A DNA stretch of 57,333 nt. Source: Stentor coeruleus. Lineage: Eukaryota > Ciliophora > Heterotrichea > Heterotrichida > Stentoridae. The stretch is from contig MPUH01000396.1 of the NCBI GenBank assembly GCA_001970955.1, positions 1 through 57,333 on the forward strand, read 5' to 3'. This document shows, piece after piece, positions 1 through 13,500 of this stretch; the stretch's first letter is position 1, and the number at the start of each line of letters is the position of its first letter. The notes under the pieces are model-generated. The model did not search any database. It was given only the letters and a program-made list of their open reading frames with translations, and was not told the origin of the DNA. Position numbers and translations under genes: made by a program.

Positions 1-1538
1 ATATAATACTATCCTTTAGAATTTGTTATATTTAAAATATAAAATTCTAAAGTTAAATACACCAATTTTTCATCATGACTTAAAGGATATATTTTAAATA
101 GGCTATAGATCTGCTTCAAGGATACTTTGTAAAAAGTATAAAGCGATTGATTTTCCATATTTTTAATAAAAATAATTTATTCGCCTATTACAAATCAGCC
201 TAAGACAGCTAAAATTGTTAAAATTTCGTAGGGACTTTTATTAGCGACTTTAGCAAGAAGGATAATTTCAATTTGATATGCAATAAATAATTTATAATTA
301 AATTTACTAAAATAAATAATTTTATGATTAAAACACTTTTTCCAACATGAATTCTTCTACTAATAATCTCATCAATATTTTTTTTATTCCTCTTTCAGTA
401 AATTTTATGAATAATTGATTATTATCTCCTTTCAAAATTCCACAAAAATCATTTATTATATTATTTTATTAGATATATAAAGTCATCTATATCTATTATA
501 ATTACTTCACATCTATTTTTAATAATACATTTTGTAAGTGTCAAATAGAAGTTAATTATCTGGATTAATAAACTTATCACTTATTAAAGCCTATAATCAT
601 ATGTAAACTAAGAAATAAAAACTAAATTAAATATATAATTATCTTTGTTAATACATTAATCTATCCAAATACAGCTGATTTATTCATAAACAATTAATTT
701 TAAATATAATATCTGTATAATTATCTTGAAAAATATTAAAATTCTGAGTAAAGTAAATTTTAATTGAAAGTGCTTATTTTATTATCTAGGGTAAACTATA
801 TCATATTCATATTCCATAAAGTATTTATGATTAATAATATTAGAAACAACGAAAATATGGCAGCGTGCTGTATCATAAAAAATATTTTAAATTCTTAGTT
901 CTAACCTGAGATTTTGGTTTCTGTATTTAAGTAGCAGAACATTTTTTTGAATTATTATGCGGATTATTAACCTGAAACATGAAATTAATATATTCTCATA
1001 TATTTACCCTTGATGTTTCACAGCATAATTTGTTTAGCTTTTGGTTTTACATATCATAATTTTTAACCCTGTATCAGTTTGATTTTTTATACTATTAAAA
1101 CTCATAATTCAAACTCTGAAATATTTTAACTAACTTTTCAATACCTAATCCTCTTAATTACTTTATAAAGCATCCCTAGTATTTATGTTATTTTCTTAAA
1201 AATTCTAATTACTATATGATATTCTCTTAAATCAATCAATTACTCTTTACCTTCATCAAACTTAAAACTTCCTAATATTTTCCATCCCTAAACTCATTCG
1301 CACTTCCAAAAAAATCATACAAACTCTCTAATCCTAACTTAAAATCTTCTTATTCCAACCCAATTTTTTTTCCCACAATCCTCAGCCCATCATATCAAAA
1401 TATCCTTTCTTTCACATCATAGTATCTTCCTTAACCTTATAACCCCATCACTATTATTCAAACACATCATCTTATTCAATCAAAACCAGCTCCAGCATTC
1501 CTTCAAACAAAAGTACCGAAATATGGTAGGCTATAATT
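1..1538. other. Intergenic, leader side of the dynein gene
   Basis: No coding region is supported here. All frames are full of stops and the DNA is very AT-rich. From about 1150 to 1500 the plus strand becomes C/A-rich and almost free of G, the same composition seen ahead of most plus-strand genes in this window. The dynein promoter should lie in this part, but I see no defined motif. Confidence 0.6.
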
Positions 1539-4500
1539 ATGGACGAACGGTTACCTCATGCATCAGAAAAGCAGCCACGCAGTCGGCTCGCAAGACTAGC
1601 AGGTAGAGAAAGCGATTTGGCTTCAACAGCCGTCCTCAGCCTGAACCCAGGGCTGAATTATTCAAAAAACCACTTCAAAGGGCTATACAAAGCCGACTTA
1701 AAAAAAGAACTCGAGGAATGGGACCTCCCCTTTGCCTCAGCAAGAAATCGGCCAACAGGTGCTATCCTTACAAACACCAAGCTACCTCCAATCACATACG
1801 AAGAATCTAACGAAGAAGATGATCAAACAACTCCAGGAAACCGCGAGTTTGACTTCCACACTTTAACCAAAATGCTCAATGACTCAAGTAAACCTAGGTC
1901 TGGATTAGCATCAGGAGCACAAGAAACCTTGTTTGTTGATAGAGAAAGCATGATATTCAAAGAACTAAAAAAAATCATCACAGGTGAAGACGCTATATCT
2001 TTTTTTGCTAAAAATGGAAATACAACACCAGTGAAATTTTTATATTGCAATAAAGCTTCGGCTAATAGTAAAATTTTCAGACCTTATGATTTGGTTGTTG
2101 TACCAGAAAAAGAAATACATCCAGAGTATTTTACGATTTCAGCACAAGGAGTTGTTCATGTCATGCCTAAAACTAGTGAAGGATCTGTGACAACTTTTTA
2201 TTCTTTGGCTGATTGGATGCATCAGAGCAAACTTTTTAATCTTTTGACGAGTATGAAATTTTTTAAGCATTATTTGAATGGAAAAGTTTTTTCTTTGTGG
2301 AGAGGGAATGTGCGTTATAATCATTATTGTGCTACGAGGAATAGGCTGAAGAGGAATTTGTTCCATGCTAAGCCGGTGTTTATTGAGAGTTTACCGAAGA
2401 TAAATGAGTTGCTTTATACGATGACGACTTGCCATTTGTTGGATATTCCAGATAAAAGCAACGACCTTAGTAGCTATGTTGAAACTCAAAAGCAGCAAAG
2501 GACTCAAGCAAAAAAAGACTTTGATGTGACAATGGAAAAACTTGGCAACGAATGCGAGTCTGTAAAGCAAACAGTTCATGAAAGTGCCCAATTACCAGAA
2601 ATGGAAGACATGGACCCAGCTAAACTCGGGCAAAGAAACAAGAAAAAATCAATGGTCCAACAGAAACTCGAAGAAAAAGAACGCAAGCACAAACTTCAAC
2701 TAGCCGAAGAGCACAAAAGTATGCTTGGAAACTATATCCGCCTTGTTGACTATATGTCTTCAGAAACCATAGTCATATTAATCCTTGACAGGACGAAAAA
2801 ATTCTATAAAAACTTAACCGAAAGAAGAAGCAATAAAATCTTCACAACAAAAGTCATCTACGGGAAAGATTGCATTGTTTTTGACCCAAACGAAGAAGAA
2901 TTCCTAGAAAAACTTGAAGGAATCTTAGAAGGAATCCTAAGCGAAATAGGCAACCTATCTAGATTGACTTATAGATTTGATGATATTTTAGCTACAGATA
3001 GATTAAGTCCTTTACAGATGGCTGATATAATAAAATCCTCAGAGTCTTATCAGAATACAAGAAAAAGGATAAGAGAAAAATTCCATGATGACTTTGTTGA
3101 AGCTCAAGCATATGTTGAAACTTATTTCGAAAAAGCTCGTTATGTTAATGATTATGTTGAAACTTGGAATTTTGAAATATATAGAGCTGAAGGACATACA
3201 GTACAACAGATAAAAGATGAACTTAATAAAATTAAAGAAACAATGACTAAAGATGTGTCTATGTATGTTCATTCAGGACCAAATAATACGGTTAAAGGGA
3301 TTTTAAATATAGATGGTAAGGCTATAAAGAACCATTTACATCAAAGTTTGACTAGTGCTCAAAATGATTTGAAATCATATTTAAACTCTATGGCTAGTTC
3401 TAAAGCTGATCAATCTAATCAGGAATTAAGTGAAATGAACCTTAAACTAAGCCAACAACCAAGCCCATTATCTGATTTTATCAAGTATATGGAAGACTTG
3501 ACAACAAGTAAAGCGGCTATACAAACTATAGAGTCCTCACGAGCTGAACTTGAAGAAATCGAGAAAACTTTGCGTCGGGAGAAATTCTCAGACTCGCCAG
3601 GGACCAACCCGAAATTCATACAACTTGACTCTAATATTAAGATTTGTAAAACCAATATTGACCAAGCGAATGATTTTATAGAAAAGAAAAAACCTGATAT
3701 GGAGAAAAAACTCGCATCAAGAGTTGAAAAGCTTAAAGTCACACTTTCTGAAGACTTAAGCAAGAAATTAGATGAAGGGTCAATAATACTTGTAGAAGCC
3801 CATCCTACAGAAGCTCTAAACGAACTGAAGAAAATCGAAACCCGGCTTAAAAAATGCGAAAACAACGCTGAGAAATTTAAGCATTTCCAAGAAGTCTTTG
3901 CTGTAGGTGTTACAAGGATAAAAGAGCTTGAGGACACATCTTTTAAATTCAAGTCCAAAAACAAGCTCTGGAACCTAAGAAAAGAATGGGACGAATTTCA
4001 TGGAAAACTCATGAACGACGATTTTTTAAGCCTTGGACCCGATTTGAAAAAATCCATATCCAGATTCGAAAAAGAGTCCGGCAATCTTAAACGTGAGCTT
4101 ATGATGTATTCAAAAGAAGGTAAAGATCTTGTCGCTGAAGACTTTTACACCCGTGTCAAAGAAGTTTCAGCCTACTTGCCAATAATCGAATGTTTAGGTA
4201 TCGAAGCTCTAAAAACCCGTCATTGGATAAAAATCCACAACGCTTTACCTAAAGAAAAAGAATACACCGAAGGAGGTTTTTTTTCTTTATCTGAACTTAT
4301 AGACCATGGAGTTATGCAAATTCGTGATAAAGTTGAAGAAATATCAGCAACAGCCGCAGGAGAATTTTCATTAGAAAACACAGTAGAAGAAATAAGACAG
4401 GCTTGGAGTACAACAAATTTCGAGCTTAGCAATTATCGAGAACAAAAAGATAAATTTTATATAACAAAAGTTGAAGATACTCTAACACAACTTGAAGATC

Positions 4501-7500
4501 ATCAAGTATCAGTACAGACTATGTTAGGTAATAGACATGTTGCAGAAATCAAAGGGATGATTGAAGATTGGGATAAAAAACTTAGACTGGTTCAAGATGT
4601 GATTGATGAATGGCTTATATGTCAGAAACAATGGATGTATTTAGAAAACATATTTAGTGCACCGGATATACAAAAACAATTACCTAGAGAAACAACGAAA
4701 TTCCAAGGTGTTGATAGGTTTTGGAGAGAACTTATGTTAAGGACTAATAAAAACCCTGCAGTTATTGAAGCATGTATATCAGAAGGTCTTTTAGACAAGT
4801 TTAAACGTAATAACAAAATATTGGAAGAGATCAAAAAATCCTTAGACGAGTATTTAGAAAGTAAAAGACTAGCTTTTCCAAGGTTTTACTTTTTAGCTGA
4901 TGAAGAATTATTAGAAATCTTAAGTCAAACAAGAAACCCACGTAAAGTTCAAGACCATTTACGTAAATGTTTTGATAATATGGACAAAATTATTTTTAAA
5001 GAAGAAAAAGAAGGGCTTACTGTTACTGGGATGATCAGTGGGGAACATGAAACTGTTAATTATTCACAAGTTGTAGTTCCTGAAGGAAATGTTGAGCATT
5101 GGTTAACTAAAATTGAAGAAATGATGAAACTTTCATTATATGATTTGACGAAAAAAGCTATACAAGTATATCCTAAAGATGAACTAAATCGTCGAGCTTG
5201 GTTTTTTGAATATAATATCCCAGCACAATGTTTACTTGTTGTAGATCAAATCAAATGGACTTTTTGGGCAACTGAAGCTATAGACAATGTTGAACATGAA
5301 CGTAATAAAGGTGCTATAAAAGAGTTTTGGGAGTTTCTTAGATTACAAATTAAAGATAGTGTTGGTATTGTAAGAGGGGAATTAACTGGTCTTCAAAGAA
5401 CTTTAATGGGTGCATTGATAACTTTAGATGTACATGGAAGAGATGTTATTGATAGTTTAGTACAAAAAGATGTTAAAAGCTTATGGGATTTTGAATGGAG
5501 TAAACAATTAAGATATTATTGGGAAAGTGATATTGATGATTGTAGAGTACGTCAAACTAATGCTAAGTTTAGATATTCTTATGAATATTTAGGTAATGGG
5601 CCAAGGTTAGTTATAACTCCACTTACAGATAAATGCTATTTAACATTAACTGGAGCTTTGCATCTTTATTATGGAGGAGCACCTGCTGGACCTGCTGGGA
5701 CTGGGAAAACAGAGACAACTAAGGATTTGGGTAAAGCTTTAGCTATACAATGTGTTGTATTTAATTGTTCTGATGGATTAGATGTGAATATTATGGCTAG
5801 GTTCTTTTCAGGATTAGCCCAAGCTGGTGCTTGGTCTTGTTTTGATGAATTTAATAGAATTGATATTGAAGTACTTTCTGTTATTGCCCAGCAGATCTTA
5901 ACAATACAACATGCTGTGAGGAATAATCAAGAAGAATTTGAGTTTTTTGGTAGGAATATTAAACTTGATAAGCGTTTTGGTGTTTTTATTACTATGAATC
6001 CTGGCTATGCTGGACGTACAGAACTTCCTGACAACTTAAAAGCTCTTTTCCGCCCTGTAGCTATGATGATCCCTGACTATGCTATGATTGCTGAAATCAT
6101 GCTTTTCTCTGAAGGTTTCGAAAAAGCTCGAGTTTTAGCAAGGAAAATGGTCCAACTCTATAAACTAGCCTCAGAACAACTTTCTAAACAAGACCATTAC
6201 GATTTTGGTATGCGCGCAGTCAAATCAGTCCTTGTCATGGCAGGACAATTACGTCGTAAAAACCCTCAATTATCAGAAGATGTGATACTTATTCGTGCAA
6301 TGAGAGATTCTAATGTCCCTAAATTTTTAGAACAAGATCTTCCTCTTTTTAGAGGTATCATAACAGATCTTTTCCCTGAAGTTGTCGTCCCATTTGTAGA
6401 CTATGGGAATCTAGAAAGGTCAATACGTGAACAGTTGCTTAAAAAAGGTTTACAAGCTTTAGATGCATTTGTATTGAAAATCATCCAATTGTTTGAAACT
6501 ATGCTTGTAAGACATGGGAATATGATTGTTGGACCAGCTGCTACAGGTAAGACTAATTTATATAAAACCTTAGCTGATGCTTTAGCTCAATTACATGATG
6601 AAGAAGAAGCTGATGAGACTAAGAAAAAAGATCCTGACCATCAGAAAATATTATATTATCCTTTAAACCCTAAAGCTATTAGTATGGGAGAATTATATGG
6701 GCAGACTAGTTTGACTGGGGATTTCACAGATGGAATAGTCCCAATATTAGTAAGAAGTGCTAAATCTGATAACACCCCAGCTAAGAAATGGATTGTTTTT
6801 GATGGCCCGGTTGACTCTTTGTGGATTGAAAGTATGAATACTGTACTTGATGATAACAAGATGTTATGTTTAACTAGTGGTGAACGTATAAAACTCCCTG
6901 ATACTATTACTATGCTTTTTGAAGTACAGGATTTAGCACAAGCTTCCCCTGCTACAGTCAGTAGATGTGGCATGGTTTATTTAGACCCTGTTCATCTAGG
7001 CTGGTTACCTCTTATTGATTCTTGGCATGATAAATTTAAAATCCAATTACCAACTTATGCTGATCATGTTGTCGAACAGACTAAAAAGTTCATCTCAACT
7101 CTTTTACCTTTTGTTAAACATGACTGTAAAGAAGAAATCCAATCTAGTAGTACAAATCTCGTAACTTCATGTTTAAATCTTATAACTTCTTTAGTAAAAC
7201 AAGAACTCATAGCAAAAAAACGTCCTGATGATGCTGAGAACCTTATAAACGTTTATTTAATATTTGCCCTTACCTGGTCTTTAGGAGCTAATCTTAACGA
7301 TGTCTCACGTTTATTATTTGATAAAAAAATGCGAGTCGAAATCGAAAGTTTATATAGGCATTTCCCTTATTCTAACACAGTATTTGATTATTGTATTGAT
7401 GATGATATGTGTGAATTTGTCCCATGGGAAAGTAGAGTGCCAAGTTTTAATTACAACAGCAAACAACCTTTTTTCATGATTTTAGTCCCAACAGTCGACA

Positions 7501-10500
7501 CTGTTCGTGATAGGTTTATATTAGAAGTCTTAGCTAAAAAATCTCATCACTTATTATTTAGTGGGAATACTGGTGTTGGTAAAACTGTTATTATAAAAGA
7601 TTATCTTAATGCTGGAAATAATGATTGGTTCGTATCTACTGTTATAAACTGTTCAGCTCAGACAAGTACACAAAACATAAATGATGTTTTTGAAGATAAA
7701 CTTGAAGCTCCAAGGAAAAAAATACGTAGACCACCACCAGGGAAAAAAATGATTATGTTTATTGATGATGTTAATATGCCAGCTTTAGATCTTTTTGGTT
7801 CACAACCTCCTATAGAGTTATTAAGGCAGATAATCGAAGCTGGTTTTTATGATTTGAAGAATTATTTTTTTAAAAATGTAGAAGATGTGATTTTTGTCGC
7901 TGCTTGTGCACCACCAGGAGGTGGGAGGAATCAGGTATCACCAAGATTTTTTAGACATTTTAATATGATATGGCAAATACAATTAGCCCAATCATCAATG
8001 GAAGCAATTTTCTCATCTATATTAAGAGGGTTTTTAGATGAACACCCTGATGAGAATTTGTCTGATCATGCTGACCCAATAGTTAAAACCAGTGTTGAAA
8101 ATTATATCAAAATATGCAATGACCTTTTACCAACACCAAGTAAAAGCCATTATACTTTTAATCTTAGAGATTTAAGTAAGGTTGTTCAAGGAATGCTTAT
8201 GATATCATATGAAAATCTTAGAAATGTTGATACTTTATTACTTCTTTGGTTACATGAATGTTGTAGGGTTTTTAGAGATAGACTGGTTGATGATAAAGAT
8301 AGGAATTGGTTTAATGAGGAATTAGAAAGGAAAATGCGAATGAATTTAAATGTGGATATACCAAGTCGTGAGAAATGGGCTGATATAATTTTTGGGGATT
8401 TCATGAGTGGACCTTATAAGGAGTATGTGAAAATTGAATATGGGAATAAACTTTTTGATAGACTTGCCTTAGCTTTAGAACAGTATAATTCTGAGTTTTC
8501 AAGTAGAATGAACTTAGTTTTTTTCAAAGATGCTATAAATCATTTAACAAGAATATGTAGGATACTTCGACAACCAAGAGGAAATGCTTTATTAGTAGGT
8601 GTTGGGGGTAGTGGAAGACAATCTTTAGCACGTCTTGCTGTTAGTATGGCTGGATATAGACCTTTTTCTATTGAAATCACAAGAATTTATGGTGTTGTTC
8701 AGTTTAGAGAAGATTTGAAAGTACTTCTTAAAAGCGCAGGAGCCCAAAATGAACAGATCGCTTTTATATTTTCGGATACACAAATTGTAAAAGAAAGCTT
8801 TTTAGAAGATATAAACAATGTTTTAAATACAGGTGAAGTGCCTAATTTATATGAGATTCAAGATACTGAAGAAATTATTGGGCTTGTGAGGCAGAGTGCA
8901 AAAGAAGCAGGAAGGCCTGATACTAAAGATGCGATATTCCAACATTATGTTCAGTTATGTAGAGACAATTTACATATAGTTTTAGCTTTTAGTCCTGTTG
9001 GGGAACAGTTTAGAGTGAGATGTCGTCAATTCCCATCAATTGTAAACTGTTGTACATTAGACTGGTACAGCGCTTGGCCAAGAGATGCCCTTTTCTCAGT
9101 CGCCCAAAGATTTTTCAATGAAAACGAGCATTTAGGTATCAAAGACCTTAAAGACCAACTCTGTAACATCTGCGTCGAAATCCACTCCTCAGTAACCAAA
9201 AAATCAAAAGACTTCGAACTTGAACTTCGACGTAAAAACTATACAACTCCAACATCTTACCTTGAACTTATAAAACTTTATCTTGACATGCTTACTTTAC
9301 AACAAAAAAAAGTCCCAGAACAAATCAACAAATACGTCACAGGGCTCAAAAGACTTAAAGAAACAAACGAAATGGTCTCAGATATGCAAAAAGAGCAAGC
9401 CGAGCTCAAAATCATCCTGAAAAAAAGCTCAGAAGAAAATGCTCGTATGCAAATTGAACTACAAGGCAAACAAGCTGATGCAAAAGTTAAAGAAGAAGCC
9501 TGTGCTAAAGATGAAGCAGATTGTTCAGTAACAATGAAAGAAGTCTCAGAAATAAAAGATGAATGTCAAAAGGATTTAGATGAAGCATTACCAGCTTTAA
9601 ATGCGGCAAATCGAGCTTTAGGAAATCTTAACAAAAGTGATATTGTCGAAATAAAAAGTTACCCAAAACCCCCACCAGGTGTAGAAATGGTCATGAATGC
9701 TGTGTGTTTATTATTTAAAGAAAAACAAACTTGGGATTCAGGGAAAAAACTCTTAGGTGATATGAACTTTTTACAAAACTGTATGAATTTCCCTAAAGAT
9801 GATATTTCTAATCAAACATTACGTAAACTTCAAACATATATGGCAAATCCTGAATTTAACAAAGATTCAGTAGCTAAAGTGTCAATAGCTGCAGGATCAT
9901 TATGTGAATGGGCAATGGCTATGGATAAATATGCAAGAATATCAAGAAATATAGAACCCAAAAGAAATCGTTTAGCTCAAGCTGAGACAAATTTAAAAGT
10001 AGCTCAAGAGCAGTTAAATGAAAAACAAACAACATTAAGAGCGATACAAAAAGAAGTTTCTGAACTTGAGGCAACATTTCAAGCTAGTGTAAAAAAAGGT
10101 GAAGAACTTAGGAAAAAAAGTGAACTTACTGAAGCAAGGCTTGATAGAGCTGGGAAATTAGTCTCAGGGCTTAGTAGTGAAAGTAAAAGGTGGGCAGAAA
10201 GTGCTAAATCTTTAGAAGGGGATTTGAAAAATTTAGTAGGGAATATTATGCTAGCGGCTGGATTTGTAGCTTATTTAGGTCCTTTTACAATGTCTTATAG
10301 GAATAGTTTGATGGATGGGTGGATATCTTTTTCTAGGTCTCAAAGAGTTCCTGTTTTTAATGTGTTTTCAGCTGAAAGGATATTAGCTGATGCTGTTGAG
10401 GTCAGAGAATGGACTTTAGCTGGTTTACCTGCTGATCAGTTGTCAATAGATAATGCGATAATTGTTACAAGGGGAAGAAGATGGCCACTTATTATCGATC

Positions 10501-13500
10501 CACAAGGTCAAGCAAATAAATGGATTAAAACAATGGATAGAGAAACTTTAAAAACTATAAAACTCACAGACGCTAGTTTCTTAAAAACCTTAGAAAATGG
10601 GATTCGTTTCGGGAACCCAATTTTATTAGAAAATGTTGAAGAAAAACTAGACCCAAGTATTGACCCGGTGCTACAGAAAAACATGATAAAAAAAGGAGGA
10701 CAGATTGTTTTAAGACTTGGTGATCAAGATGTCCCTTATAGTAATGATTTTAGATTTTACATGACAACTAAATTATCAAATCCTCATTATTTACCTGAAA
10801 TTTGTATTAAAGTTACAATTATTAACTTTACTGTCACCCCACAAGGTCTTGAAGATCAGTTATTAGTTGATGTGGTTAAAGCTGAAAAACCTCAATTAGA
10901 AGAGTTAAAAAATAAACTTATTGTTCAGATATCTAGCGATAAAGATATGTTACAAGAACTCGAAGATAAGATTTTAACAATGATTTCTAAAGCAAGTGGG
11001 GATATTTTAGATGATGAGATACTTATAGAAACACTTGGAGCTAGTAAAAAAACTAGTGAAGTCATCCATGTAAGAATGGCTGAAGCTGAGCAAACTGCTA
11101 CAAACATAAACGCAGCACGTGAAGAGTATAGAATTGTTGCTGAAAGAGGCTCAATATTATATTTTGTTATTGCCGATATGGGTTTAGTAGACCCTATGTA
11201 TCAGTATTCATTAGATTTCTTTAGTAAACTTTTCAATCTTCGACTTTACAAATCACAGAAAAGTGATGATATAGCCACAAGGTTACAAATACTAGTTGAA
11301 GATATAACAAAATCATTTTATTTCAATATCTGCAGAGGGCTTTTTGAAAAAGATAAAATGTTGTATTCATTTCTTAATGCTGTGAGGATATCGTTAAAAG
11401 CTGAAAAAGTTACAATTAAAGAATGGGCTTATTTCCTTAAAGGTAGTGAAGATTATGATGGTGATCCTCTTTCTATATCAGGATTACATTTAGAAGGTAA
11501 TACATGGTCTGCGATAAAAGCTCTTGAGGAAGTTAATGAGAATTTTTTGGGGATTACGAATTCTTTTGAAAGTAATCCTGAAAAATGGAGGGTTGTTAAG
11601 AATTGTGAGGATCCGTTTAAAGAAAGGTTTCCTAGTCCTTATGAAGGAGCTTTGACAAGTTTCCAGAAACTTATTATTGGCAGTGTTTTGAAGCCTGAAA
11701 AACTTATGCTTGGATTGAAAATGTTTGTTAGTAGGGAATTAGGACAGGTTTTTATTGAGTCACCACCTTTTGATCTTAAAGGAGCATTTGAGGATTCACA
11801 AAGTATGAGTCCTATTATTTTTATATTAAGTCCAGGAGCTGATCCTATAAGTGATTTAATGAAACTTGCCGCACAAAATGATATGGATGGGAGGTTTAGA
11901 ATGCTATCTCTTGGGCAGGGACAAGGAAAAACTGCTGAGAAGTTTATAGATAATGGAAGAAGAAATGGGGATTGGGTTTGTTTGCAGAATTGTCATTTGG
12001 CTGCATCTTGGATGGGTGAGTTAGAAAGAATCCAAGAACAACAAGTTGAAGGGGATATACATCCTGAATATCGTCTATGGTTAACCTCAATGCCAAGTAG
12101 TAAATTCCCAGTTCCAGTTCTTCAAAGTGGAGTTAAACTAACAAATGAACCACCAAAAGGTCTTAAAGCAAACCTTGGAAGAACTTTCCAAGACGTTACA
12201 CAAGAAAACTACGAAGGTTGTACAAAATCATACGAATACAAACGTATGCTTTACGCACTAGCTTTTTTCCATGCAGTAATTCTAGAAAGGCGTAAATTCG
12301 GAGCTATAGGTTGGAATATCCCTTATGAATGGATGACAAGTGATTTCGTTACAAGTAAATCACAACTTTTCATGTATTTAAATGAACAAGCTATTATCCC
12401 ATATGGAACCTTAAAAGTTTTAGTTGCAGAAATTAATTACGGTGGTCGTGTTACTGATGATAAAGATGTTAGACTTATAACTGCTTTACTTGATAAATAC
12501 TTTACCCCTGAGCTTATGAGTCCAAATTATACTTTTTCAACATCTTCAATATACAGACCACCAGAAGGACAAAGTTTAGATGATATTAAAGAATATATTA
12601 AAGGATTACCATTAGAAGATGATCCTGAACTTTTTGGTTTACATAGTAATGCAAATATTACATTTAATAAAAAAACAGTTTATGAGTTTAGAGAAGCGAT
12701 TTGTTTAATACATCCAAAAATATCAGGAGGAGGTTCAGGGAAAAGCTCTGATGATATTGTTAATGAGATGGCGAAAGATATTGAAGAACGTTTACCTAAA
12801 CCGATGAATGTTGAAAAAGAACAACATCCTGATACTTTTTCTAAGAATGAAATTGGAGCTATAAATTCATTAGGAGTTTTTGTTGGACAAGAAATTTATA
12901 GGTTTAACAAACTTTTGGTTGCGATGAAGAACTCTTTGGTCCAATTGCAAAAAGCTATTAGAGGAGATGTGGTTATGGGTCAAGATCTTGAACGGATGTA
13001 CAACAGTTTTTTAAATCAAAGAGTGCCGAAAAACTGGTCAGATCATGCTTATCCGTCTTTAAAACCTTTAGGATCTTGGGTTAAAGACCTTATCGCTCGT
13101 GTTGAGTTTATACATCAATGGTTAACTTTAGGTCCAAGGCCAACTTATTGGCTTTCAGCTTTCTTTTTCCCTCAAGGTTTTATGACTGCAGCACTTCAAA
13201 TGTATGCGAGAATGACTAAAACTCCAATTGATACTCTAAAATTCAGAACTGAAGTCATTCCTAAAACTCATCATCAAATCACTGAAGGACCAAGTAAAGG
13301 GGTTAATATTCATGGATTATTTATGCAAGGAGCAAGATGGGATACTCATAGAAGTAGGATTGAAGAAAGTGAACCTGGAGCTTTGTTTATAGAAATGCCT
13401 GTTGTTTGGTTAGATCCTATTTTACTTGATGCAAAAATAGAAACTTTAGTTTATCCTGCGCCTATGTATAAGACTTCACTTAGAGCTGGTGAATTAAGTA

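Noticed and set aside
3419..3964. 181-codon open frame on the minus strand inside the dynein gene
   Set aside because: Ser/Phe/Leu-rich translation that is the complement of a Glu/Lys-rich coding region. The dynein frame explains the openness.
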